NCBI GenBank assembly: GCA_002245135.1
Contig: NGBS01001163.1
Span: 248,001-312,000 of the forward strand
Length of the DNA stretch: 64,000 bases
From: Proteromonas lacertae
Lineage: Eukaryota; Sar; Bigyra; Opalinata; Proteromonadidae
Direction of reading: 5' to 3'
The notes under the pieces were generated by a model that saw only the letters and a program-made list of their open reading frames with translations, ran no database searches and was not told the origin of the DNA. The position numbers and the translations under genes were made by a program. Each line of letters begins with the position of its first letter. Positions within the stretch are counted from its first letter, which is position 1. Positions 1 to 13,327 of the stretch are shown piece by piece.

Positions 1-1054
1 ACTATTAGGAAGACAAGAATGGTTGATAAATATTGCACCTGGATAATAAGCAATACCAAAATGAATAAATGATATAGATGATAAATATTTGAAATTGTAC
101 TTTACGACTAATATGAGTTTCTTAATTGTTACTTTATCTACTCTCATTTCTATTTTATATATAAGTGAATAATTTATATACTTATAGGTATTACTTGTAG
201 TAAAACATTAGCTAAGTAATTCAATGCGTTTGCTATTGTTTCATTACCTATTAATTCGTCATAGTGACTTTCTCCTTCCATTATATTCTTAAATCGAAAA
301 TTTGATACTATTTCGTCTATTTAATTTATAAATAATAAGTATTGTTATAATACCTGGATTAATAATATGTTCCTCTTTATATTTATAACACAGTATTGCT
401 ATCACTAGTTTCAATATTGCTGAATCATAAGAAAAAGAATTATTTGTTAATCCTCTATTAGAAAAATAAAATAAAAAATATATATACTGTGGTCCATATT
501 TTGAGTTTATATTAAATAACAAGTCAACTCCTGGGTAGTTTATTTTATCCAAGACTAAGTGGTCAATATCCTCAATATTATCACAGATTATGTTGTGAAA
601 TTTCTCATTTTCACTTTTACATTTAGAACTGCAATAAATTATTTGGTGACAATTATCACATTCTATTTCCTGTGAGTCGTCGTCAATATTTTCAAAACAA
701 GTAGGACATCTATCGTCATTTCCTTTTTCTAAAGCAGTACCATAGCTTTCAGATGACATGATAAATGAACCCTTATTGATATTACGTGTAGCAACTAAAC
801 ACCTACCAATTCCTGATATAATCACTACTCTAACTGGAAGATCCTTACTATTAATCCACTCAATCAAATTTGTCTTAATTCTACTTTCTTCCTTTTCTTT
901 ATACTGGTTACACATCTTTTTATGTTTATTCCAATCGTTCTTCTGACAATCACTATGAATATATTCATATTCTATACCTATTACAGTAGTGCACAAATTT
1001 GCATTTGCCACAGGTTGATTTAGCACCACTTTTACCGCAATTCTGACAAAACAT
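1..1054 (-). CDS. SMYD-like MYND/SET-domain protein (partial, 5' part)
   Basis: Likely lysine methyltransferase of the SMYD type. I place the start at the ATG at 1054, because a 25-base intron (GTATAG...ATAG) then joins the two halves of a first MYND zinc finger (FCQNCGKSG...CHYCNS then DCQKNDWNKHKKMC). A SET N-terminal piece follows (GIGRCLVATRNINKG), then a second MYND finger (RCPTCFEN...YCSSKC...FHNIIC) in the place where SMYD proteins carry theirs. After one or two more short introns the SET core motif INHSCLPN is visible in the first 25 bases of the window, so the gene runs off the left edge. Two MYND fingers are unusual, since SMYD enzymes normally have one. One exon join near 120-190 could not be resolved. 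Family call is good; substrate is unknown. Confidence 0.75.
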
Positions 1055-1168
1055 CGATTAGAAAAAGAATTAGAAAAGTTGTGGTAATTTACCAAACATG
1101 CTTGACACAAATTTACATAAATCAGTAAAAATTAAAAGAAATGAAATAATTAAAGAATAATAATTAAA

Positions 1169-4100
1169 TTAAAGCGAATCTTGACTATCAGTATCTTCTA
1201 AATCAACATCATCAAAATTATACTCAACATTGTTTCTTTTAAGCAATTCTGCTGTAGAAGGAAGAAATCTCAATACAGGATATTTATCAGGTGTTAATAA
1301 ACTAAATCTATTAATTGATAATGATCTATTTCCCATTGGAGTAACAGGATTACTTGATGAATCTGAATCTACTGGAGGTGATTGATGTGGAAGATTATCA
1401 TAATTCAATAACACTTGAGATGGAGTTTTTCTGGCAGATACATCTAATCGATTAACAAACCTCCCCGCAGGCATAGGGTCTGGTGATTTTATATTCAAAG
1501 ATGAGTTTCTATAATTCATTACTCTAAGACTTCTTCGATTTATAAATACTACATCACTTTGTCTATGTGGACTTCTAGTTTAAATAATAATATGAATTTA
1601 TATACTCATTATCATTAACAGCAGCTTCTCTTCTTTGAGGAATATTACTTCCATTCATAAATGCATTATATTGTCTTATTAAATTTTGATTATTATTTTG
1701 ATTATTTTCTACCATTTCTATTGAATGTTTAGATTCTTCCATCGATTCTGCTTTTTCTTTTCTTATTGCTAATAACTTTGGTCCTAACTGTGTTATTATG
1801 ATTGCTAAACAACCTAAAAGAATGCTAATTCCTCTTAATGTTAAAGTTGCATCAGGTTGATCAGTTAGTAGAAAATCCATTGGAATAACAATGAAAGAAA
1901 TAAAAACTATTTAAATATATTAATATATATATATATACATATAATTCCTATTGTTAAACCTAAACTTTTTGATTCATTAAATTCTGGTTGAATGTTTCTA
2001 GAAGCCCAAGATATTACCAATCCCCACAATAAGAAACAGAATAAAAATATAATATCAACAATTGCAAATCCAAAACTAGTTGAACATTGATAATAGAAAT
2101 TATTCTCAAAGATATTGGGAGTTTCTATTTTAAGTATTTCAACCTTTGGAGGATCAATTATTTCCCATAATATTAAATATAACATTTGAATACCAACAAT
2201 GAAAAGGATCAATACACCTAAATCACGATTGGTGATAATTATCTTCTTTAAAGCTCTATTATGAAATAGTTTCTGAATTCTCCATGCTTTTGTGAACAAA
2301 ATGGCTAATAATAAACAGATACCAACTGTAGCAAACCAAATTCTACAACTGCAAATTACTTTATTCTTTGGTTGAATCATTAAGAATATTACACTTAATA
2401 ATGGTATATACATAGATACGAAATATATTCTCAAAAATACAAATGATGAGAATTGAATAATATAGAAATTTCTATAGTAATAAATAAATACAATTGCAAC
2501 TGTATTTACCAGAATGACTATTACAAATAAAATACTTAACACAGCAATAACACCACTACTGAAAGCTTATTGCTACATCTTTTGGACCATAATTCAAATC
2601 TGATAATTTTGTAATTGATGTATTTTGTAATACACTGATTGGAGGAGCAATATGTTGGAAATTATTATCTCTTATCTGTAATATATATGATTTTCTATAT
2701 GCAAATAGATTTTTATCAACTTTTATTGTTTCTCCTGGTGTAGAATAAGATACTCTCAATAATGAAGCTCTTAATAAATCCTCAGATAGAAAATGATAAT
2801 TTCCTTGATATTCAATACCATAATTATATGCTAATATAAACAACTTCAAACCAATATAATCATTCTCCATATATTGTGTAACAACAGTATCAGCCACTAT
2901 ATTTGATACAAATGATTTTAAACCATTGTAATAGAAATTATTTGAATCAGGAATTGATGATGATGATATAATATAATGACCTACAAATCCCTTCTTCTCT
3001 TCATCTGCAAATAAATCAGGAGTGTAATAGAACAACAGATTAATAAATGGAATTTTCAAACTATTTATATATTTACTTGCATATTTCAAAAACCTACCAT
3101 ATAAATAATTGAATATTAGAACATGTTCATACTTATTCAAACAATTTCGTAATATTTGTCACAACAGTATCATTATCTAAACTTACAAATATTGTATCAA
3201 TAACAGTAAAATTATTCTTTATCACATCTGCAGTTTCTTTTTCCAAATTATAACCAATCTTATTATCTGGATAAAGAATCAATGCATTTATCACTTTTAA
3301 AGAAGAGAAATAATCAACACCAATCTTTGTTGATGGAACAGGAAGTGAACTTAACTTTATTGTATTGCCATCATCAATTGTATCATCATTGATTCCTCCA
3401 TAAAAGAACATCTTACCATTTAATTTTGCTAAAGAAATAACAACACTTGCACACTCATTACTAAAACATCCAAATATTGCTCTTACATATTTATTCTTAA
3501 AACCATTTTCTATATCTTCATTTCTTATTTTCTCTGTAAATGTAATCATATATGGAACTAATAGATTATCACCTAATACTGGTTCATATTTATTCTGTGA
3601 ATCTATTAATTTAACCAATACAATAGTATATATTCTAGACATGTACAACATAGTATCAGTTGCTTCTCTTATTATAGTTATCATAATGTATTTTGTTTGT
3701 ATTCTATTCCCTTGATTATTACCTACCCAACTACATATAACACCAAAATTATCAGGATAAGCATAGGAAAATGGATTTGGATCAATCATTTGTTTTGTAT
3801 AGTATAATGTCTTTAAACTACCTCTATCAATATACATTATATATACTTGTGAAGAAACATAATTATTGTCATAAGATACAGCTTCACCTATTGCCATATA
3901 AGATACATCATGTAATAATGAAAATATATCTTCAGCTGCTAATGATGAATGTTTTCTTAATGTCACTGTTATAAGTTCAACAGCCATTGATGCACTGTTT
4001 ATTAGTGTACTTTTTGTATTGACAAATGGAAGTGAATATCTAAAGAATCTTTCTAATACTTCGATATTCTCTCTTATTTCCATTACTATACTAGATGTAT

Positions 4101-7100
4101 CGTATGGATAAGTTGTCATAAAATAAACATTACTTAAATCTTCATACAATTTGAAATCTAATATTAATTCTAACTCTGGGAAAAGATCATAATAATAAAA
4201 CAATGATGTTGGTGTTAGTACATTTTGTTTGTAAAAGAAATGAATAAACTCAACTGTATAATCATTAATAAGGTTTATTACTGTACAATCAAAGTTAGAA
4301 CAGATCAATCTAATTGTTAGCCAAGCTTCTGACAATGATTTTATTGCTGATGCTTTTGATGTACTATCAATTAGAAAATCTCTTAAATAATTGAATCTAA
4401 ATTTATTACTTATCACAGCAATCTCGTTTCTTATAGTTTCAGATAGATATGTCTGATCATACAACACTATAATACTGCTCTTATAATACATTCCTTGATT
4501 GACTAATACTTCTTCATATGTCTGTATTAATGGACCAGTTGTTATTACATTCTTATAACAATTATTACCTTCACTATAACCTGGATAGAATAATAGGATA
4601 TCTGTTTTGTTTATAGCTTTGTATATATCTTCTCTTTCGTATGGTAATAACCCTCCAATGATTATTGAAACATTTTTATACACATCCAAAAATGATTTTA
4701 TATTTGAATACAATTCATTCTCATTTTTACCACTACCTATTCTATAAAACTGAAAGAAGGGAGTGTCGATTTTATCAATATAAACATTATAATTTCTTAA
4801 TAAAGTTAATGATTCATACAACACTCTATTCTTATACTGATTAATACCATATTCAAATTGAACAACACCTATTGGATATAATGGAGATTCTAATTCATCT
4901 CCATTCTGAGGGAAATGTTTCCAATTACAGAAATGATTTCCAAAATTATATTTTCCTCCATCCATAAATACATTTGGAATTGCGTCGACATATTTTTCAA
5001 TTATTGAAAATGCATAATTCCTGTTAATTTTCAAGAAATTGATTGTTTTTATCAAATGATTATTCACATCAATTGTTACATTACCATCTGGTCCAGTATA
5101 ATGTAAACCATATAAAGCAGAACTAAATTCATTTATACCATAACCTTTAATGTTATTTAATGCCTTTCCTATCAACATTAAACCAGTATAAGTAACAGTT
5201 GCTAGATTTGTAACATAGGATTGTTCAGTAACAATTCTATTGTATTTAGCAACAAAATCATCATATTCTTTACTCTTAATTGCCATACTACCAACTAAAT
5301 AGATATTTGTCACATTATAAAGATATAACAAACGATATTGTGGTGTTGTAGTTATTAGACTATATCTAAAATTTGGATTATAATCTTGGTATGATTGTAG
5401 TTTAGCAGACATATTACCTAGATCATCATTAAAATAATCAGTTATAATAAAGAAAGGATTTTCATAATTATCAATAAACCACTGAACTTGTTCATCTATT
5501 TGATTTACATCTACTGGATCAATCGATTTAACATCCATTCCTCTATCTTTCAAGAATGTGTAAAGCAATTTATAATGCATATTATATTCTCTTACTATAA
5601 AGTAAAAAGTGTAATCATAATAATATAAATTCCATCTTGCAGCTAAAAACCAAGAGTAATGACTTGGTGAATAATTAATGTAAAAAACATTCTTCTTACA
5701 TTCTTCACCATTATCTGGATTAAGATAGAACAATAATCTATCAGCAGTTTCTATATATGGAATTATTTTCTCTCTGCATTTATCATCTCCACTTAACATG
5801 TAAAATATAATATCTTTATTTTCATAATATTGTTTAATCATAGTTGTACATGCCCCTTCATCATCTTTATCTATGTTTGCTATTAATATACTTAAAACAA
5901 AATCAAAGTCATCTATTCAAAATATATAATAATAATTATTATTATATACAATTATTATTAATCTCTGCTACAGCCATTGCTACAGTTTCTTGTAATCCAA
6001 AATCTAAAAAACCTCTTGATCCATGAATCAGTAACAAATATTTAGCTGCAAGAAAATAATGATCACCAACAGTTGCCAAAATCACAAATATAAGTCTTTT
6101 TATCATTGTAATAGAAGTTGTATGGCTCTGGATATATTAATGAACCAATGTTACTAATTGGTAATAGAACATTATTCTTTGAATATTGTCGAACAAAGAA
6201 ATAATTTGGAATATAATTACTTTTCTGTACAGAATAAGTCATAATTTCTGTCCTGTACAAGAAATAGAGAAAGTCATCAACACTATGCATGTTGTTTCTA
6301 TAATACTCATATGAAGAAATAATCAATGTTTTCATTGCTAAATAACTGAACAGACCATATGCAGATCCATGATCAAGTGTTGAATATCGATAAGCTGCAG
6401 CTTCATATTCTTCAAATTGTTTAAAACAATCACAAAATGGAGTTAAGAAGTATAAACCATCTAAATCAATATCTGATTCATAAAATACATCAACCATTAA
6501 AGTAATAATAGGATTTCTTTCTTTGAAATCAAATTTTATTAATCTTATAAGTGACATAAATGTATGCGTGTCTGAACTATCGCATAAAAGTATAATTGGA
6601 TTATTCTTTGGTATTTTTCTCATATACTTTCTTAATTCTGCTGGTTTTGCTATTAATTCTGTGATATTTATTTTAAACATCTCAGACATTGTATCTATAA
6701 GAATATCTTTGTATATGTTAAATGGATAATTTGGATTATAAAAAATAAACATAGATGTATAGCCATTATTACCAAGCCAATTGTTCAATCCATTAAATAT
6801 CTGATTTGGAGTTGTGCCAAAAGTAATTATACTCCTATTACACTCTTCAGCTGGAGTATTACCTATTGAGAAGAATATTTGCCTGTTATTAGGTTTGAAA
6901 TGATTTTTAGACTTCACATATTCACCACCAATGATAAATGTGATATTTTTATTATTTCTTATCTCTTCTTCTACTTCACTCCAAGGTCTAGTAGTAGATT
7001 CTGTATCATAGATGTGATATATTATTCTCTTTGCATTTTGTGCATTGTTTATTTCATAATTGAAATCTGTAATAGTTCCAATAATAATATAAAGAGGATC

Positions 7101-9625
7101 ATAATTGTACTTTGCCTTTTTGCCAGAGATTGGAAAGACAATAGCCATTTCATTGGGAGAATCATAATATTTTGCTCCTCTATCTGAATCACTAAAATCA
7201 GCAACATAATAATCATATGGAGTATAAGGATACATATACAATGGATAATTTGTTGAATATAACAGTTTAACTACATTTTCACCAACACTACTATCATATT
7301 CAAGAGTTGTAATATAGAAATAATTTGTCAACTGATGATTCTTCTGCATTTTTAATACACCTTGTGGACAATCTACTTCCATATCTAATAGTATTTTCTT
7401 CCAAATATTTATATCTGTAGATTTTGTTTGATTAAATATCATTGTCATAAAAGAAAGAGAATTTAAACCACTTACAATAAACCCATCATAATAACCTGGA
7501 TGATAGTTCAAATAATCCTTTACATAACTAAATAAAGAACCTTCTCTAACTTCTTTTTTACCATAATAATACGAATCAGATTGATATATACGAATGCCAG
7601 TTATATTCTTTGTAGATAAAGACTGGTAAAATATATCAGAAACTACATAAATCATAACATTATGAATTCCCAATTCATTTGCAGCATCTACTATCTTATT
7701 GGTAGATGGAGCAATTACTAAATTCATTAAATTGATTGTTCCAACAAAATAGCCAGAAATATGACCTAATAATGCAGTAACATTACTCTTAAATACATCA
7801 AATGCAAACATACCAATAACATTAAAACCAAATTTGACTAACTCCTGTTGGTAATATTTGGCTCTATTGATAGATATATATGAATTTTGATATAAAATAG
7901 CTATTGGATTGAATCTCACAAGCTTGTCAATAAATGGAACATTTGGAATAATCTATAATAATAATATTAACATAATAATAATAATACAGTCGATAAACTA
8001 GCAGTTCCAAAGTAGAACAAATCTTCATGTGCAAAATTAGCCAATTGTCTTCCAAATGCAAATACTAAATACTTGTTATTGTAATGAAAATCTTCTAATC
8101 TCAATTTACATTCATGACTATTATATAATATAAAATAAGAACAATAAATAAAATACCAATCTCCAAATAATACAATAGTTACATTATTCTCTTCAATAAA
8201 CTTGTTCAATTCTTCAGGATCTTTTGTATTACAAAACTCATAGACTTTCAGTGTAAATCCAAACTCTCCATTCTCATAATAATCATTTAATCTTTTCAAT
8301 GCAAGTGATAATACAGGATATGGATCATGATAAGAATAAACAATATCATCCAAACATCGAAGATAAAGTATATTTATCATTTTCTGTCTAGCATTACAAG
8401 TTATTTCAGGGAAGAACAATTGTAATTGTGAACTAAATGGTCCTTTCATATCAAATAACACTTCATGTTCAAAATTATTGTTTGGCTTTATTAATAAAAA
8501 TCCATAACTCATGTGATTATCAGTACCAATTGTAGAAATGCCATGAGGAGTATCGAATTGATAATCACTTATATGCTTCCTTATTATTTCTGGATCAGTT
8601 GTACCTAATTTTTTAAATAATTGACAGAATATCATAAATGCTGTATTAGTCATTTCTATAAGTTCATGAGGAGTATCTCTACTAAAATGAGAAGATAGAA
8701 AATCCATAAAAGCTTTCGTCTGTGGATATTGTAGTTGATAAGAGAAATGAGTTGTAGCATAATAGTTTAAATTTGCTACATTCAAATCACTGAAAACATC
8801 AGCATATATAAAAACAAAATTAATTGATTTTTCAAAATAGTATGGGACATTTTCAAGATATTTTTTAAATTTTCTCACTATGTCTGGTTTAATAGTACAT
8901 ATAATTAATCCTGTTCCTTTCAAATGAGATGATATAAACTCTATCAATTCATTGTATACAATTTGATCATCTTTATCGAATGATAAATACTTGCTTCCTT
9001 TAAACACAAAGTGAGATATATCTTCCAACCTTGTTACTATTTTTCCAGTAAATTCACCATATGGATCTCCTTGCTGGGCTACATATATATAATTGACAGT
9101 CTTTATAAATCTGAAATAGTATATAATAGGTAATAATTGATGAGCAAAAGATGGAGATAATACAAAACTATTACATTATATTATATATCATTATTCTATA
9201 CATTTGATTATCACATCTATAATCAGAATCATATGAAGTTAACCATAATTGCATATTATATTTCTTAAGAGATTCACTAGCTTCTATATTAAGTGATTTG
9301 CTACAAAAAATATGAGAAATATTTTTGGTTTCTAATATCCCCAATGCTTTTTCAAATGATTGTTTATCAGTAAAATCAATGGCATATGGTCTCTATAATA
9401 GTAAATAACAATAATAAATATACAATGAATGTGTTATTCAAATTGCCATAAGCATTCATATGATTAATTATCATGAAACTATATAAATATGGATTAATCT
9501 CACTTTCATCAGGTTTTACTATTCCAATACTTATTGTATTTCTTTTGCTGAGTATTTGAAGAGCAGTCACATTACAATGCCAAGGGTAAAAACAGAATTA
9601 AAGAAAATAACATGTAAATATTCAT
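1169..9625 (-). CDS. Giant GABA-B-type (class C) GPCR with about six tandem PBP ligand-binding domains
   Basis: Multi-exon receptor of roughly 2,700 residues. A signal peptide (MNIYMLFSLILFLPLA) at 9625 is followed by about six consecutive type I periplasmic-binding domains of the UrtA/AmiC or ANF-receptor kind. Recurrent family marks include hydrophobic beta-1 strands (ISIGIVKPD, KYLLLIHGSRG), LSPSFAHQLLP, FDTPHGIST and GPDGNVTIDVNNHLIK. A seven-helix domain follows (2560-1700) with clear GABA-B receptor signatures: CRIWFATVG at TM3, WEIIDPPK after TM4, FNESKSLG before TM6 and LLTDQPDA before TM7. The charged tail has a short coiled coil and ends at 1169. Introns are 25 to 40 bases, for example GTATTATT...ATAG near 7932-7966. 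Frame changes at 6063, 3133 and 2556 fit only weak introns. Expected at the surface as a G-protein-coupled sensor of small solutes; ligand unknown. Confidence 0.82.
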
Positions 9626-9626
9626 T

Positions 9627-12600
9627 TTAAAAAAAAGATATCTGAAATGGAAATCCATCTTGAACATAAGTTGTTTTTCCACCTAAAACATCTTCAAAGA
9701 GACCAGTCTTTTCTGAATATTCATGTAAATATAGTGTTTTAGATAAATAATTATTGAATTCTATAATTTGATTGCCTTCAGGAAGATTAAATCTTTGAGT
9801 ATATATAAAAACCGGGAAATATAATCGTTTATTGTATTTATATGGAGCTATTTATAGGTGTAATATTAAAAATATATACTATTCTCAATTTCAGGGTAAA
9901 CAATAAACAATTCATACAGATTAACAAAATTTACCAATTCTCTGTAAGAAAACTTGTGTATATTTACACCAGATAATTTACAGAACAACAGAAAATCTCT
10001 ATTCGCTTTTGTATCAACGAATGGTAAATAAGGCCCAATAAAAACTGTGCTTTTAAAGAATTCTCTATCATTTTTTGCTTCATTTATCACATTAGCTAGT
10101 AAAGTTGTTGAATGATATTTTGGTAACACTAATCCACGATTATTCATCTCTTTCACCAGTAATATATAATCTTCTTTTTCCATATATGTATAAATAAAAC
10201 CTCCATCTGGTAACTTTTCTATTATGTATTTTATTAGATTTGTCATATCATTTTTATCATTATAAGTAAAATACAAATTCTCTGATTGATACACATCTTC
10301 TTCTATTACTTTTGAGATATTAATACCTACATTCCATTCTCTAAAATGAAAAGTATAAACAATATAAATATATATTAATATGATACGGATAATCTGGATT
10401 TAAAACAGTGACTATTTTCCCATATCTTTTTCTCAAAATACTATAACCATCTTGAAAATACAATGATGGTGTTTCTCCAAGCTATTATAAAAAAAAAGAA
10501 TATAAATGTGAAAATATACATCAATAATATTCTCATTACATCTTCCTCCTTTTGTTAATGCCGTTGAAAAGACAGGTATCTTATTCTCTTTCATATAATC
10601 CATGAAAATATCTTCATCAACACTATTTTAGAAATATAATATCATATAAAATGATACTCTGGTGTGACAATCATAAATACAATTTCATTATCTCTATCTA
10701 TTTGCTTTAACTCCTCTGTAACTTTTATTTTATCATATGGCAGGTTGAATTGCAGCTACACTCCAATAAAACGCTGTTAAATTTGATTCTTGAACATGGT
10801 ATATATTATAATAACTAACAAGCACTAACAACATATCATAATAGAAACTGAACTTTGGATAATCTGCAAATAACACTATTGTTTGATAACTAACAGTTAT
10901 ATCATAATTACAATAATAATCACTATATCCTGATAATTGATTGAACTTTGTAATTAATCCATTGGATGATATAACTTCTTTAAATTCAGTTGGTGAAGTA
11001 TAATAAATCAAATGTGTTAAAATGCTAAAATAATGATTAGATGTAAACATAAATGGACCAATATGACTAAATAAATGAGTTGTCATCATTGCTTCTTACT
11101 AAATACGTAATTCTATCAGGTAATACCAGATAAACTTAACGCTTTAAAAATATAAAACACTGAAAAGAAACTAATCATATAATTCTCCGAATAAAGTGTG
11201 TTTTTATCAAAGAAATTGAGATATTGTATATCAAAACTATCAAGATCAGATATATCATAGGGACTTTCATTAGAATAATTGAAATTAACACCATAGAAAT
11301 AATGTCCAGTATAATCTAATTCATTTGAAGTATACTGTGACAATGATGTAACAAACACATGATATTTGACTATTCCATTAGTATTATATTTATTTGTTAA
11401 TTCTATTAGGAAGTTCTTAGTTAATATTGAATCAAATGTACAGATTATAATATCATGAGCATCCATTTTATCAACTATCTGTTTCGTTATTTCTTCTACT
11501 GTAACTGCAGATTCATTATATTTATCAATTCTATAAGACTCTTCTTTAATTGTCTTATAAAATGATAAAAACTTATTCGATTCAGTTGTACTAAAATCAC
11601 TATAATCAGCAACAATATATGGATTATTAAACAAATGATCAAACCTTGATTTGTGCAATAAAGAATTAACATCCATATGCATATAACCAACATTCTGATA
11701 AAATGTATCATTATTTGATGGAGATAATGATAAAAAGAATATCTCATGATTTTGAAAATATCGAAATAGAAACGAATAATCTTTATAATATGAATTGAAT
11801 ATAACAACATGATATTTTATTGATTCATATAATTCTTCCAAGTATTGAACAAGCGCAGTTTGATTGTCTTTAAAATCATCAAATTGCACTAGGATATATT
11901 TGAATAGGTGACATATGAATTCCTCCATTATTATTAATACATTTAATTGCATCTATTGTTCCTTCCATACTTAATACAACCTCATGATAAAACAACATTA
12001 CCACTGGTACAAAATCATATTTTACTAAATGACCAGGTGATGAACAATGAGCCATTTGTGAGATTGTCTCTATAATATATGTTGTAGGGCCAAATACCGC
12101 TTGGAAAATGTTGATATTTCTCTAATTTATAATTCTCATTATTTTCTTCTCTTACTACTACATGATAAGTTGTTACATTATGTGATAATAAAGTGGAATA
12201 TATTGGAGCTGGTGGATCATATAATCTACGAAGAACTTGAAATTGATATTGATAAATCAATGAGTTTTTATACATCATATTGAGATGAAACATCTTTATG
12301 ATCATTGTAAACATGGATTGATATAGATAATCATAAATATACTTTTCACCAATATAAGTTGCAATCAATTCAGTAACATTATCAGGTAATTCATCATCCA
12401 TATCTATTGAAGGTTCAATACAAAATACATTTGTATTATTGTATTTGTATAAATAAGATGGTGAGCAATAACCTAATAGAAACATCTTTGCTTTGATATT
12501 CTCTACATTTCTAAACGCTGAAAGCTGTATAAAACTGATAATTGTTGTGTTTGAATAAACAATTTCAGATAAGTCTATAGATGAAGGTGCAGAAGGAAAA

Positions 12601-13159
12601 AAACATTGGAGTGTATTGATTAGTATGAAAACTGACTATTTTGTTATATTTATCATCGAATTTGTATGTTTTATCCTCTTGGTAAAGTATCAGATATTTT
12701 GATTCATAATTCATTATACCACCAACACCTACAAAATTATAAATTATCATAATATATACTTCTTATTGCTGGATCTGTAAAATTATATCCAAAAATAATG
12801 TTTCTATAACATATTCTATCATGTTTTGTGTTTATCATAAACGCAAATGCTTTTTCTCTTTCTAATAGATTATCTAAACAATCTATGTTTTCAAACTCTC
12901 CTAAAAATATATCTAATATTCTGCCACTATCAATATCACTTTTTATTTGTTCTTTAGATTCACAAAGATCATTTGAATCTAGATACTGTTTTGACACATT
13001 CAATGTTACATTTGGATGTGACGGAAGGACTATTTCATCAGGAAAAAGATCAATATTTGCTTTGTCTTCTGATATTTGTATAAATATTGCTACATTTGAT
13101 GCCTGTACAAAATTATCAGTAAATATCATGAAAACTAACAGATATATCACATTAAACAT
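9627..13159 (-). CDS. Secreted multi-domain PBP protein, paralogue of the adjacent receptor
   Basis: Begins with a signal peptide (MFNVIYLLVFMIFTDNFVQA). It then carries about three tandem type I PBP-like domains: the first to about 12010; the second opening with FVPVVMLFYHEVV and the classic helix end CINNNGG; the third from about 11000 to the stop at 9627. Exons join by introns such as GTATATAT...TGTAG near 12737 and GTATATTT...AATAG near 10500. No transmembrane segment or lipid signal is seen, so it looks secreted. The stop is one base before the ATG of the receptor gene, so a single giant transcript, or one fused receptor with about nine PBP domains, cannot be excluded. Two frame changes lack a good intron (a T7 run at 12597-12603 and a TGA at 11879-11881). 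Function is inferred from family only: solute capture, perhaps presenting ligand to the receptor. Confidence 0.65.
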
Positions 13160-13327
13160 TTTATTTATAAAAGTCAGTATGAATTAAAAATTAAAAAGCC
13201 AATGAAAAATATACGAAAAATACCCCAAGAATTTTAAAATGTCTTTACTATAACGAATAAGAGATAAAATGCTGTTATAACCGTTTTATAAATAAGCCTT
13301 GTAAAAAAATAATAAAGAAGACAATAC

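Noticed and set aside
12015-12485. Frame break in the secreted PBP gene as a mutation
   Set aside because: A 28-base GTATTTGG...TTATAG intron restores the frame.
2556-13159. Bacterial urea or amide ABC transporter binding proteins acquired by transfer
   Set aside because: The domains lie in intron-containing genes and one set is joined to a GABA-B-type 7TM domain, so they are eukaryotic receptor ectodomains.
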